Assembly (NCBI RefSeq): GCF_004342175.1
Contig: NZ_SMAO01000001.1
Coordinates: 372,001 to 436,000, forward strand
Direction: 5' to 3'
DNA: 64,000 nucleotides
Source of the DNA: Thiobaca trueperi
GTDB lineage: Bacteria; Pseudomonadota; Gammaproteobacteria; Chromatiales; Chromatiaceae
Part shown: in pieces, positions 9,248 to 17,851 of the stretch
Layout: each line of letters opens with the position of its first letter
Numbering within the stretch: position 1 is the stretch's first letter
Translations under genes and position numbers: made by a program
Notes under the pieces: generated by a model
Seen by the model: the letters and a program-made list of their open reading frames with translations, nothing else
Databases searched by the model: none
Told to the model about the DNA's origin: nothing

Positions 9248-9700
9248 TCAGTCGCCGGCTCCGGTTGGCGCTGACCCGCCCGGATGACAGATGCAGCCCT
9301 CGCCCTGGGCCGCCGCGACCAGCTCATGCAGGATGCCGCAGGTGTCGGTGGTGTGTTGCGAGCGGCAGCGCGTGCGCAGGGCGCTCAACTGACGCTCCAG
9401 CATCTGCATGGACTGAAGACGCTCCCGCACCCGTTCAAGCTGGGCATCGATCAGACAGTTCGCGTCGTGGCAATCCGCCTCGGGATGGGCCAGCAGATCC
9501 AGCAGCCGCTGCACATCGGCCAGCGACATGCCGAGCGCCCGGCAATGCCGGATGAAGGCGAGCCGTTCCAGATGATCGCGGGCATAGGTCCGATAGCCGT
9601 TGGACCGTCGGGGCGGCGCGGGCAGCAGGCCGAGCCGCTCGTAATAGCGGATGGTCTCCACATCCACCCCTGCCGCCGTCCCCAATTCGCCGATCCGCAT
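9248..9700 (-). CDS. MerR-family metal sensor, Cd/Pb type (CadR/PbrR-like)
   Basis: The 150-residue protein has the MerR winged helix at its N terminus ([20 protein letters not shown]) followed by a long dimer helix. Counted from this start, Cys at 77, 112 and 121 fall where CadR/PbrR proteins place their metal ligands (77, 112, 119), and more Cys lie at the C terminus ([10 protein letters not shown]). It faces a CDF exporter gene across a promoter of MerR type, so it probably activates that gene on Cd, Pb or Zn. A GTG nine bases upstream is an alternative start; the ATG was chosen because a GAG-type ribosome site lies well placed. Confidence 0.85.
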   Translation of the reverse strand: MRIGELGTAAGVDVETIRYYERLGLLPAPPRRSNGYRTYARDHLERLAFIRHCRALGMSLADVQRLLDLLAHPEADCHDANCLIDAQLERVRERLQSMQMLERQLSALRTRCRSQHTTDTCGILHELVAAAQGEGCICHPGGSAPTGAGD

Positions 9701-9745
9701 TCCGCTCACCGCTGAGTCAGCCTTGATCGAGCGCAGTTTAGACGC

Positions 9746-9776
9746 TTGACTCCGTAGTCGCTACAGGGTGTTCACT
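9746..9776 (+). promoter_or_regulatory. MerR-type promoter and operator of the CDF gene
   Basis: A -35 TTGACT (9746-9751) and a -10-like TTCACT (9771-9776) are separated by 19 bases, the overlong spacer typical of MerR-controlled promoters. Between them lies an imperfect dyad, ACTCCGTAG at 9749 and CTACAGGGT at 9761. It closely resembles the pbr/cad operators I know. It lies between the divergent sensor and exporter genes. Confidence 0.85.
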
Positions 9777-9805
9777 TCCGGAAAGCCTTCTGGAGGAGAA
9801 TCATC

Positions 9806-10516
9806 ATGGGTATCGGTTGCTGCGGTTCGTCCTGTTCGACTCATCAGGCGGTCAGCCCGCGCTTTCGCCAGGCACTCTGGATCGCGCTGGTCATCAACGG
9901 GGTCATGTTCGGCGTGGAAATCCTCGGCGGACTGCACGCGGGTTCGGTGTCGCTGCTGGCCGACGCCGTCGATTTCGCTGGCGACGCGGCCAACTACGGA
10001 CTCTCGCTGGCCGTGCTTTCCATGGGTCTGGCGTGGCGCTCGCGCGCGGCGCTGGTGAAAGGTCTGTCGATGACGGCCTTCGGCGTCTTCGTCATCGGCA
10101 AGACCATCTGGTCCGCGTTTGCCGGCGTGCCCCCCGAACCCTTGACCATGAGTCTCATCGCCGTTCTGGCGCTGCTCGCCAACGCCAGCGTGGCGCTCAT
10201 CCTCTACAGCTATCGTGAGGGCGACGCCAACCAGCGATCCGTGTGGCTGTGCAGCCGCAATGACGCTATCGGCAATCTCGCGGTCCTGTTCGCCGCCGCT
10301 GGCGTCTTCGGCACCGGCAGCGTCTGGCCGGACCTGATCGTGGCGCTGGCGATGGCCGGGCTCGCCATCTCCGCCGGCCTCATGGTCATCCGTCAGGCGC
10401 GCGGAGAGCTGCGGACGCTGCGCCCCGCGCCCATCGCGCAATCGCCGCAGCGGGTCTTGGTCCAGATGCCGATGCCAGCGGCGTATCGACAAAAGGTCGC
10501 GACGGACAGGGAGTGA
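9806..10516 (+). CDS. Cation diffusion facilitator family metal exporter
   Basis: This 236-residue inner-membrane protein has about six helices. The metal-site motif in helix II reads SLLADAVDFAGDAANY, matching the CDF D-x3-D pattern, and a second Asp-containing motif lies in the fifth helix region (CSRNDAIGN). It lacks the usual cytoplasmic C-terminal dimer domain, ending soon after the last helix. A Cys-rich N terminus (GIGCCGSSCST) may pick up metal. A strong GGAGGAG ribosome site precedes the ATG. It is controlled by the divergent MerR-type sensor and should export a soft divalent metal such as Cd or Zn in exchange for protons. Confidence 0.87.
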   Translation: MGIGCCGSSCSTHQAVSPRFRQALWIALVINGVMFGVEILGGLHAGSVSLLADAVDFAGDAANYGLSLAVLSMGLAWRSRAALVKGLSMTAFGVFVIGKTIWSAFAGVPPEPLTMSLIAVLALLANASVALILYSYREGDANQRSVWLCSRNDAIGNLAVLFAAAGVFGTGSVWPDLIVALAMAGLAISAGLMVIRQARGELRTLRPAPIAQSPQRVLVQMPMPAAYRQKVATDRE

Positions 10517-10609
10517 TGGAACCCCGTCCTGGCGCATCTCCGCAAACATCCGGCGCAGTGATTGCATCGGTGGCTGAGCGATTCTGCCAGGCCGGCATTG
10601 CCCCAGGGC

Positions 10610-11587
10610 TCAGGCCGCCAGCATCCGCGCACTGGGGCGACGATTGATCTCGACGGTGACGTGGACCAGCTCTTCATGAATGCTCAACGCCTGCCGAACC
10701 GCGTCCGGCTCAAGAGGCGCGTTTACCGCCAGTGAGAGAATGCAGGCGTAACTGTCTTGGCCGACCCGCCACACATGCAGGTCGGCAATGTCGGCGGCGA
10801 CCGGCAGCTCCGCCACGACCTCGCGGATTTCCGCCACGACGGGACGATCCATCTCGGCGTCGATGAGCACCCGACTGGTATCGCGCAGCAGACCATAGGC
10901 CCAGATCGATACCAGCGCGGCACCCACAATCCCCATGACCGGATCGAGCCAGGCGGCGCCCCAGAGCTTGCCGCCAAACAGGGCGACGATGGCGAACAGG
11001 GAGGTCGCCGCGTCCGCCAGGACGTGCAGATAGGCGGCACGCAGATTCAGATCGTGATGGTGGTCATGTTGGTCATGTTGGTCATGTTGGTCATGGTGGG
11101 CGTGGCCGCCATGATGATGGTGATGCGCATGACCGTCTTTGAGCAGCCAGGCGCAGACCAGATTGACCACGAGGCCCAACACCGCAATCGCGATCGCCTG
11201 GTTGTAATGAATCGGCGTCGGCGCAAGCAGCCGTTCGACGGACTGATACACCATCAGCCCGGCCACCGCGACGAGAAAGATGGCGCTGGTATAGCCGCCG
11301 AGGATCTCGATCTTCCAGGTGCCGAAGGCGAAACGGGGATCCTGGGCAAAGCGGCGCGCGGCGGCATAGGCCAGCACCGAGAGGCCAAGCGCCAGAGCAT
11401 GCGAACTCATGTGCCAGCCATCGGCGAGCAGCGCCATGGAATTGAAGATCCAGCCGCCGGTGATCTCAGCGACCATCATGGTCGCCGTCAGCCACACCAC
11501 CCAGCGCGTGTTGCGCTCGGCCAGCGGATTTCCTTCGTCGAAGACATGGGAGTGTTGCCAGTTCTCAAGCGTGGCGGCGTCTTGCAT
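10610..11587 (-). CDS. dmeF: Co/Ni-type cation diffusion facilitator (DmeF-like)
   Basis: This is a 325-residue CDF exporter: an opening WQHSHVF block, the helix II motif SMALLADGWHMSSHA with D-x3-H, and the helix V motif HVLADAATS. A His-rich cytoplasmic loop between helices IV and V contains HAHHHHHGGHAHH followed by repeated DQH units. The W-x-H-x-H-x-F start and the His loop are features of the DmeF group that exports cobalt and nickel. Divergent from it lies an RcnR/DmeR-type sensor gene with a matching operator, which supports the same metal range. It is in the inner membrane. Confidence 0.87.
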   Translation of the reverse strand: MQDAATLENWQHSHVFDEGNPLAERNTRWVVWLTATMMVAEITGGWIFNSMALLADGWHMSSHALALGLSVLAYAAARRFAQDPRFAFGTWKIEILGGYTSAIFLVAVAGLMVYQSVERLLAPTPIHYNQAIAIAVLGLVVNLVCAWLLKDGHAHHHHHGGHAHHDQHDQHDQHDHHHDLNLRAAYLHVLADAATSLFAIVALFGGKLWGAAWLDPVMGIVGAALVSIWAYGLLRDTSRVLIDAEMDRPVVAEIREVVAELPVAADIADLHVWRVGQDSYACILSLAVNAPLEPDAVRQALSIHEELVHVTVEINRRPSARMLAA

Positions 11588-11620
11588 CGCGGCGTACCCT
11601 TGGCAGTTGATCGTCGCATA

Positions 11621-11640
11621 TACTGTACCCCCGTACCCTA
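11621..11640. promoter_or_regulatory. Candidate RcnR/DmeR operator between dmeF and its sensor
   Basis: The palindrome GTACCCCCGTAC at 11625-11636 is a C/G tract with inverted flanks, in the 74-base gap between the divergent exporter and sensor genes. RcnR-family repressors bind such G/C-tract sites. The position suits joint control of both genes. Confidence 0.6.
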
Positions 11641-11661
11641 TTTACAGCAAGACGAACGCCC

Positions 11662-11937
11662 ATGCCTCATACCGTCAAGGAAAAAAGCGCCCTGCTCGCC
11701 CGCGTACGCCGGATTCAGGGTCAAGCCGCCGCCCTGGAACGCGCACTCGAACAGGAGAGCGACTGCTCGGCTGTCCTTCAGCAGATCGCCGCGATTCGCG
11801 GCGCGGTCAACGGTCTGATGGCGCAGGTTCTGGAGGGACATCTGCGCGATCACCTGGGCGCAGAGGATCGGACCCCGCAGGAACGGCAGGAGGATCTCGA
11901 TCAGGTGATCAGCGTCTTGCGGTCGTATCTCAAGTGA
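11662..11937 (+). CDS. dmeR: RcnR/DmeR-family Co/Ni-responsive repressor
   Basis: This is a 91-residue all-helical DUF156 (CsoR/RcnR) repressor. The residues known to bind Co/Ni in RcnR are all present at identical positions: His3, Cys35, His60 and His64. This distinguishes it from the copper sensor CsoR and the formaldehyde sensor FrmR. It contains RIQGQAAALERALE, the core helix of the family. It is divergent from the dmeF-like exporter and probably represses both itself and the exporter until cobalt or nickel binds. Confidence 0.92.
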   Translation: MPHTVKEKSALLARVRRIQGQAAALERALEQESDCSAVLQQIAAIRGAVNGLMAQVLEGHLRDHLGAEDRTPQERQEDLDQVISVLRSYLK

Positions 11938-12167
11938 GATCGGCCCGCATGTCGGCCTGAGCGCCGGCTATTTGGGGCGATACGGCGGCATCACGATCCC
12001 CCTCGCGCGCGACCAGCCCCGGATCGCGGCGATATCCGATCTCCGATCTCACCCTGAGCGCGGCAATGTCCTATCTGGATGCCAAGATCCACAACGACCT
12101 CGACGCATGATAGCCGTTCAGCCGCCGCATCCAGGATTGAGCGCCAGCCGGAATCCGGTTTATCATA

Positions 12168-12186
12168 AACAAGAATTATTATTATT
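12168..12186. promoter_or_regulatory. Candidate Fur box upstream of the exb-tonB operon
   Basis: The minus-strand reading AATAATAATAATTCTTGTT agrees with the 19-base Fur consensus at 13 positions by my count. It lies in an AT-rich patch 165 bases before exbB, the only such patch nearby. The genes that follow form a TonB-linked uptake system, so iron control is plausible. Confidence 0.5.
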
Positions 12187-12190
12187 GAAC

Positions 12191-12340
12191 GTGACACGGT
12201 ATTCCGCTCGCAGATGCCGACGACCAAAGGCGCTGACATTCCTGTTCCTGTCGGCTTTGACGACGACCGGTGGAACGCTTCAAGTGACATCGATCACCGA
12301 CATTCCGCCGCCGACGGCAACCGGCGAGCGCCAGCCATAG
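12191..12340 (+). CDS. Possible small leader ORF before exbB
   Basis: A GTG-started frame of 49 residues lies between the Fur-like site and exbB and ends 10 bases before the exbB start. It has a basic N terminus, a short hydrophobic stretch (ALTFLFLSALTTTGG) and a Thr/Pro-rich end, so it could be a tiny exported or membrane peptide. No homologue is recognised and the ribosome site is weak; it may be chance. The remaining stretch 11938-12167 after the RcnR-type gene contains nothing identifiable. Confidence 0.3.
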   Translation: MTRYSARRCRRPKALTFLFLSALTTTGGTLQVTSITDIPPPTATGERQP

Positions 12341-12350
12341 GATCCACGCC

Positions 12351-13193
12351 ATGCCCGACCCCGTTTCCAATGTCGCACCACCGGCTGCCGAGCCGATCAT
12401 GCCCACAGCTTCTCCGCTGCCGAGCGAAGGGCCGGTTGGCGCGGCGCCCATTCCCGCACCGGCGACCGACCTGCTGCCTGCCGATGCCCCCGCCGACTGG
12501 CTGACGACCGCGCAGACCCAGATCGGCGCTTTCGTGGATGCTGGCGGCCCGGTGGTCGTGGTTCTGGCACTGCTCTCGACGGTCGCGCTCGCCATCGTGC
12601 TGCTCAAGCTGTGGCAGTTCCGCCAACTGCGGCTCGACCAGCGCGAGCCGGTTGAGACGGCGCTGCGGCACTGGCGGCAGCACGACGCCCGCTCCGCGCA
12701 TGCACTGGTGGCCGGCAGCCCCCAGCCGGTGGCGCAACTGGTCCATCTGGCGCTGGACGGACTGGAGCAGCCCAGGGTCGATCTCGCCATCCTGCGCGAA
12801 GAGCTGGCGCGGGTCGCCAGTGCCCGGATGGAGCAGCTCCGCAGCTATCTGCGCGCCCTGGAGATCATCGGCACCCTGAGCCCGCTGCTCGGACTGCTCG
12901 GCACCGTGCTGGGCATGATCGAGGCCTTCAGACAGCTCCAAACCGCCGGGGCACGGGTCGATCCCGCACTCCTCTCCGGCGGCATCTGGGAAGCCCTGCT
13001 GACTACGGCGGTCGGACTGACCGTCGCCATTCCGGTAGTGCTGGCCCACACCTGGCTGGAACGCCGGGTGGATCGCTGCGGACACCGGATGGAAGACGCC
13101 GTCACTCAGGTCTTCACCCGCGATCTCAGCCCGCCGGGCAGACAGCAGAGCCCGCGCAAGGCGGCCGCTCCCGGGGTCGGCTATGCGGCTTGA
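12351..13193 (+). CDS. exbB: ExbB-type proton channel subunit
   Basis: This MotA/TolQ/ExbB-family inner-membrane protein powers TonB using the proton gradient. Of 280 residues the first ~55 form a Pro/Ala-rich extension; helix 1 is at about 65-88, helices 2 and 3 at about 168-195 and 222-242. The family core LEIIGTLSPLLGLLGTVLGM and LLTTAVGLTVAIPVVLAHTW is intact. The end overlaps the first exbD by 11 bases. It heads a tightly packed exbB-exbD-exbD-tonB unit followed by an outer-membrane receptor. Confidence 0.92.
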   Translation: MPDPVSNVAPPAAEPIMPTASPLPSEGPVGAAPIPAPATDLLPADAPADWLTTAQTQIGAFVDAGGPVVVVLALLSTVALAIVLLKLWQFRQLRLDQREPVETALRHWRQHDARSAHALVAGSPQPVAQLVHLALDGLEQPRVDLAILREELARVASARMEQLRSYLRALEIIGTLSPLLGLLGTVLGMIEAFRQLQTAGARVDPALLSGGIWEALLTTAVGLTVAIPVVLAHTWLERRVDRCGHRMEDAVTQVFTRDLSPPGRQQSPRKAAAPGVGYAA

Positions 13194-13578
13194 GCTTCAG
13201 GCCCGCCGGACGCGACGGACGATCAGTCTCACGCCGCTGATCGATGTGGTCTTCATCCTGCTGCTGTTCTTTCTGGTCGCCTCCCACTTCAACTCGTGGC
13301 GCGCCCTGCCATTGAACACACCGACCGCCATCACCGGCGAGGTCTCCGGTGATGACGCACCGGCGGTTCTGCTCCGGGCCCATGCCGACGGAGGACTGGA
13401 TCTCAATGGCGAGCCGCTCGATCCCGCGCTGCTGATCCCGACCCTGGAGGCCCATCGCGCCCGCCATCCCGATCTTTCGGTGGTGCTGCAATCCGATCCC
13501 GACCTGGAGTTGCAGGCCCTGGTGTCGGTCATGGATGGCATCGCTGCGGCGGGCGTGCAGGAGTTGAGTCTGCGATGA
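13183..13578 (+). CDS. exbD: ExbD-type subunit with the conserved Asp
   Basis: This 131-residue protein has a single N-terminal helix and a periplasmic domain. The helix opens with SLTPLIDVVFILLLFFLVAS, where Asp21 matches the essential proton-carrying aspartate of ExbD (Asp25 in E. coli). It partners the ExbB upstream. It overlaps exbB at its start and the second exbD at its end (ATGA), so the ratio of subunits is set by coupled translation. Confidence 0.92.
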   Translation: MRLELQARRTRRTISLTPLIDVVFILLLFFLVASHFNSWRALPLNTPTAITGEVSGDDAPAVLLRAHADGGLDLNGEPLDPALLIPTLEAHRARHPDLSVVLQSDPDLELQALVSVMDGIAAAGVQELSLR

Positions 13579-14000
13579 GATTCATCCGTACCCGGCCCCG
13601 CGCGCAGGACGACGATCATCTCGTGCCACTGATCAATGTCATCTTTCTGATGCTGATCTTCTTCATGATCGTCGGACGCATCAGTCCCGCCGAGCCACTG
13701 GCAGTCGAACCCCCGGTCTCGGCACAGGGTCGCGATGCCGACGACCAGGCGCGGGTGCTGCTCCTGAGTGCGGATGGCCGACTCGCACTCGATGGCGAGA
13801 TCCTCACCCGCGAGACGCTGGGCGCACACATCGCGGACTGGCTGGCATCGACGGGCGGTTCGGGTGCATCAAGCGGAGCCACCTTGACCCTCAAGGCCGA
13901 CGCCACGGTGCGCGCCGGGGCGCTGCGTGAAACCCTCGACCTGCTGCGGGCGGCGGGGATCGGGAAGGTCTCGCTCGTCACCACCAGGATGGATCGCTGA
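13575..14000 (+). CDS. Second ExbD-like subunit, conserved Asp replaced by Asn
   Basis: This 141-residue paralogue lies directly after the first ExbD. Its helix reads LVPLINVIFLMLIFFMIVG, so the position of the essential aspartate carries Asn (codon AAT near 13635). The rest of the fold, a periplasmic domain ending in REIL- and RAAGIGKVSLVTT-like strands, is kept. ExbD works as a dimer inside an ExbB pentamer; a heterodimer with one charged and one neutral partner would be possible. Whether it is a structural or a regulatory subunit is inference. The stop overlaps the tonB start (TGATG). Confidence 0.88.
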   Translation: MRFIRTRPRAQDDDHLVPLINVIFLMLIFFMIVGRISPAEPLAVEPPVSAQGRDADDQARVLLLSADGRLALDGEILTRETLGAHIADWLASTGGSGASSGATLTLKADATVRAGALRETLDLLRAAGIGKVSLVTTRMDR

Positions 14001-14878
14001 TGGAGATCCGCGCGCGTCATTGGCTGTTCGCCCTCAGCCTCGCCACGCTCGCGCATGCCGCGCTGGTCACGGCGGTCAATCTTCAGCCGCGCACGCCCCG
14101 ACCGGCGCCGGCCATCGTCATCAACCTGGGCGAGACGGGCGCCCCGGAGGGGGCTTCGGGAGGCGGCGCGGGTCGCGGCACCCAAATGCTGGAGCCGCTG
14201 GCGGCCGAGCCGGTCCAGGCGCTGGCGGCCACCGACAGTCCGACGCCCGTTCGCGAGACCGAGCGGGTGGAACAGGTCGAAGTCCGGAAGATCGTACCGC
14301 CTCCCGTGCCCCCTGCCCGACCGATCATCGAACGGCCCAAGCACGAACCCAAGCCAAAACCGAAGCCGAAGATCACGAAGGCTTCGCCCCCGAAACCCGT
14401 ACCGGCCACGCCTCCCGCCCGACGCAACGACCAGCGAGAGACCATCAAGGCGACCGAACCGGCAACCGGCAGCGTCAGGGCTGTCGGACGGGGTCAGGAC
14501 GCCGGCATGGGGACGGGGGCAACGGGCAACAGCACTGGTAAGGGCGGCGCTGGCACGGGAGCGGGTCGGGGGAGCGGCGCGGGTGGCCAGGGGGTCGCGA
14601 ACTATCAGGGTCGTCTGGTCGCCTGGCTGAACCGCCACAAACGCTATCCGGATCGGGCCCGCCGGCTGCGTCAGGAAGGCACGGTCAAGGTGTCATTCAC
14701 CATCGATCAGCGCGGACGCCTGCTCTCTCACCGCATCGTCGGCGGATCCGGGCATCCGCTGCTGGATCAGGAGGTGGCTGCCATGCTCAAGCGCGCCAGC
14801 CCCATGCCGGCCTTTCCGCCCGGCATGAGCCAGACTCAGCTCACCGTCACGGTGCCGATCAGCTTCCATCTGCATTGA
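14000..14878 (+). CDS. tonB: TonB-type energy transducer
   Basis: This 292-residue protein spans the periplasm and passes energy from ExbBD to outer-membrane receptors. It has one N-terminal helix (residues ~8-25, WLFALSLATLAHAALVTAV), then a Pro/Lys-rich rod (KPKPKPKITKASPPKPVPA), a Gly-rich spacer (TGAGRGSGAGGQG), and the C-terminal TonB domain from about residue 205 with YQGRLVAWLNRHKRYPDRAR. It is the fourth gene of the operon and is followed by its likely client receptor. Confidence 0.9.
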   Translation: MEIRARHWLFALSLATLAHAALVTAVNLQPRTPRPAPAIVINLGETGAPEGASGGGAGRGTQMLEPLAAEPVQALAATDSPTPVRETERVEQVEVRKIVPPPVPPARPIIERPKHEPKPKPKPKITKASPPKPVPATPPARRNDQRETIKATEPATGSVRAVGRGQDAGMGTGATGNSTGKGGAGTGAGRGSGAGGQGVANYQGRLVAWLNRHKRYPDRARRLRQEGTVKVSFTIDQRGRLLSHRIVGGSGHPLLDQEVAAMLKRASPMPAFPPGMSQTQLTVTVPISFHLH

Positions 14879-14980
14879 TGCCAGACCGGCACCCAGCATG
14901 ATCATGAATACATCCCAGCCACCGAATGCCCCGATGCGGTATCGGCAGCCAGATTCCATCCAGGCATTCGGAGCATCCGC

Positions 14981-17098
14981 ATGAACACCGCCTCTCAAAC
15001 CCCGACCGCTGGTCCGTCGGTTCGTTTTTTTGTCCTGCTGGCGCTGGGCTCGGTCCAGACGCTGGCGGGCGCCGCCAGCGAGACATCGATCGACCTCCCG
15101 ACGGTCTATGTCACCACCGCGACCCGCACCCTGCACGACATCACCACCGCCCCGGCGCCGATCCAGTTGATCGACTCCGCAGATGTCAAGGCGGCGGGCG
15201 CAACCACGCTGCGTGGCATACTCGATCTGGCGCCCGGACTCTATGTCAGCCCCTCCGGAACCAACTTGCAGATCCGTGGCCTCGGCGGATCGGATACGCT
15301 TTATCTTCTGGACGGACGCCGGATCAAGGGCGAGTTCAGCAACACCTTCGAGCTGGAGCGCATCGCCGCCTCCATGATCGACCGCATCGAGATCGTGCGG
15401 GGTCCGGCCAGCATGCTCTACGGCGCCGACGCACTGGGCGGTGTGGTCAACATCATCACCAGGCGCCCGGCGGCCGGGCTGGAGGGCGGCGTCGATACCC
15501 AGTACGGGGCCAACGACCGGGGCGATGGCGCGCGCGGCATGCTCGCGGCGGATCTGCGGGGCGGGAACGAAACGCTGAATTTCAGCTTCTATGCCAGCCA
15601 TCTGCATCGCGACCCCTATGCCGAGCGCGAGACGGCGCAGGTGACCGTGCCTCAATCCGGGGTTCAGATCGCGCCCTCCAGGCATCCCAATGCGAAGATC
15701 AAAAAGGGGCTCGCGGACAGCTATGCGGTCGATGTGGATTACCGCGACCAGGCCGATGTGGACACCATCGGCGGCGCGCTCGAATGGCAGGCGACCCCCG
15801 ATGTCAGGCTGACGCTGGATCTCAACGCGATGCGCGAGGAACGCGAGGGCACCTATATCAGCAGCCGCTACGCGACCAATATCCTGGCCGCCGGCAAGGC
15901 GATCCAGGCGGCGAACATCCCGGCGCGCCAGTATGACGACAACGAACGGCTGGATACCGCCCTGACGCTCGACTGGTCGCTGCTCGACACGCTCGATCTG
16001 CGCTATCGCCTGCACCACAGCCGCTACGACAAGGATCGTGTGGTCTATGCCGTCCACTATGCCGATCTGGGCTACACCACCCGCAATGACTCGGCCAGCT
16101 CAATCAACGAATCCACCATGACGCAATGGGTCAACGAGCTGACCAGCGTCTGGCGACCGGGCGCGAACCATACCCTGGTCGGCGGTCTGGAGCACCGCGA
16201 CAACGACGTGGAATCCACTGCCTACGATGTCGACGCGCGCACCTTCGATTCGGCCTTCCTGCAGCATGAGTGGCAGATCCTGCCGAGTCTGAATGCGGTC
16301 TATGGAGCGCGCTACGATGACGACTCGGTCGGCGGTTCGCATCTGTCCTTCCAGGCCGGCGGCATCTGGACGCTTTCGCCGCTGGCGCGACTGCGCGCGA
16401 ACTTTGCCCAGGGCTACAAGGCGCCGGATGATCGCAGTCTCTATGTCGACCAGGTCAATCCGCAGGGTGTCCCCATGCTCGGCGCCGAGGTCATCAATCC
16501 GGACCAGGGCAAGACCAGCGCCCACAGCCTGGATCCCGAATCAAGCGATACCTTCGAGATCGGCCTGGCCGGCGGGGCCGCGACCTGGGACTACGGCGTC
16601 ACCCTCTTCCACACCAGCGTCACGGATCGCATCGAAACGGTGCGCGAGGGCAGCGGCCAGTTGACCTACAACACCTTTCGCAATATCAGCGAGGCGCGCA
16701 TCCAGGGTGTCGAAACGGAAGGGTCGATCAGTCTGACCCCATCGCTGCGGGCCCGCGCGGCCTTCACCCGCTTCAACGCCGAGAACCGCGAGACCGGCGA
16801 TCCGCTGCTCAACACCCCCGAGACCCTCGCCAGTCTGACCCTCGATTACAACCGCGCGGACTGGCTCCTGCAAACCATCGTCAGCTATGCAGGCGAACAG
16901 GACTACTCCGGGCGCAACGGCACCGAAACCGCCGCCGGCTACACCCTGGTCCATCTCAAGGCGAGCTATACGCCGCCGATGCTGGCCGGCGTGGAGGTCT
17001 ACGGCGGCATCGACAACCTGCTCGACGAGAAGATCGATCCCGGTCTGGGCTCGGATCCCGGCCCCTATGCCTATCTCGGCGTGCGCTACACCTTCTGA
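14981..17098 (+). CDS. TonB-dependent outer-membrane receptor
   Basis: This 705-residue receptor has a signal peptide ending near residue 32, a TonB box-like LPTVYVTTATR, a plug domain (LRGILDLAPGLYVSPSGTNL, VRGPASMLYGADALGGVVNI) and a 22-strand-type barrel ending in the aromatic YLGVRYTF, as required for outer-membrane insertion. The plug resembles siderophore, heme or cobalamin receptors; the length is nearer to siderophore receptors than to the ~600-residue BtuB. No cobalamin riboswitch is seen upstream. Its place beside exbBD-tonB, a periplasmic cytochrome and a Fur-like site favours iron or heme as substrate. Confidence 0.92.
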   Translation: MNTASQTPTAGPSVRFFVLLALGSVQTLAGAASETSIDLPTVYVTTATRTLHDITTAPAPIQLIDSADVKAAGATTLRGILDLAPGLYVSPSGTNLQIRGLGGSDTLYLLDGRRIKGEFSNTFELERIAASMIDRIEIVRGPASMLYGADALGGVVNIITRRPAAGLEGGVDTQYGANDRGDGARGMLAADLRGGNETLNFSFYASHLHRDPYAERETAQVTVPQSGVQIAPSRHPNAKIKKGLADSYAVDVDYRDQADVDTIGGALEWQATPDVRLTLDLNAMREEREGTYISSRYATNILAAGKAIQAANIPARQYDDNERLDTALTLDWSLLDTLDLRYRLHHSRYDKDRVVYAVHYADLGYTTRNDSASSINESTMTQWVNELTSVWRPGANHTLVGGLEHRDNDVESTAYDVDARTFDSAFLQHEWQILPSLNAVYGARYDDDSVGGSHLSFQAGGIWTLSPLARLRANFAQGYKAPDDRSLYVDQVNPQGVPMLGAEVINPDQGKTSAHSLDPESSDTFEIGLAGGAATWDYGVTLFHTSVTDRIETVREGSGQLTYNTFRNISEARIQGVETEGSISLTPSLRARAAFTRFNAENRETGDPLLNTPETLASLTLDYNRADWLLQTIVSYAGEQDYSGRNGTETAAGYTLVHLKASYTPPMLAGVEVYGGIDNLLDEKIDPGLGSDPGPYAYLGVRYTF

Positions 17099-17121
17099 TC
17101 CATCAAGCGAGCAAGCCATTC

Positions 17122-17727
17122 ATGACATCGAGAGCCCATCGCCGATCCCGACAGCGGCCCGCCCGCTGTGGCGCACGTCTTGCCCGGACGCTGGTGCTAT
17201 GCACGGCCCTGGGTCTGCCAGCCGGCGCGCTGGCGGAGGAATCCGGAACACGCATGCCGGTCAACCTGCCAGAGGATGACAGAGAACATCTCCTGGAGGA
17301 GATGCGGGGGTTCCTGGTCTACACGACGGCGACCCTGAACGCGGCCATCGAGGGCGACATGACGACCGTTCAGCGACTGGCTGAACAGGTGCGTCCGCCG
17401 CTCGAACGGGCGCGGATGCTGGCGTCCGGGGATCACTCGCCCGCGCCACCGATGACTGAGCGGAACAGCGCCCCGGCGCCGGCGGACGATGGTCGCCGTC
17501 ATCATCCCAGTCGCTTCGAGCGCATGCGGCGCAATCTTCCGCAACCCTTCCGCGTCATGATGCTCCAGATGCGCGAGGGCATCGCCGAGGTCGGTCGCGA
17601 TGCGGTGACACGCAACGACCCGCTGCACAGCCTGCGACAACTGCATCGGGTGCAGGAGGTCTGCATCGCCTGTCATCAGGCTTACCGGCTGGAGTCGGGC
17701 AGCCCCGATGCAGCCGGACAGCCCTGA
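17122..17727 (+). CDS. Periplasmic c-type cytochrome-like protein (single CxxCH)
   Basis: This 201-residue protein begins with an Arg-rich signal peptide (cleavage near GALAEE, residue 40). A single heme motif CIACH lies at about residues 181-185, near the C terminus, preceded by a helical region; that layout is like class II cytochromes such as cytochrome c'. A low-complexity His/Pro segment lies in the middle (ADDGRRHHPSRFERM). It follows the receptor by 23 bases, so it is probably co-transcribed. A role in reducing incoming ferric iron is an inference from position only. Confidence 0.75.
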   Translation: MTSRAHRRSRQRPARCGARLARTLVLCTALGLPAGALAEESGTRMPVNLPEDDREHLLEEMRGFLVYTTATLNAAIEGDMTTVQRLAEQVRPPLERARMLASGDHSPAPPMTERNSAPAPADDGRRHHPSRFERMRRNLPQPFRVMMLQMREGIAEVGRDAVTRNDPLHSLRQLHRVQEVCIACHQAYRLESGSPDAAGQP

Positions 17728-17851
17728 GCGGAACATTGGGCGCGACGGTTGCACGGCTGGAAAGCGATAGCACCTGACAACTCGTAAAATGCCCGCCATC
17801 CAAGTCGATCAACTCGCGCACCGCTATCGTCACCGGAACTGAACTGACCCC

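Noticed and set aside
14879-14980. Possible cobalamin riboswitch before the TonB-dependent receptor
   Set aside because: No B12-box or the expected long structured leader could be found in the 102-base gap.
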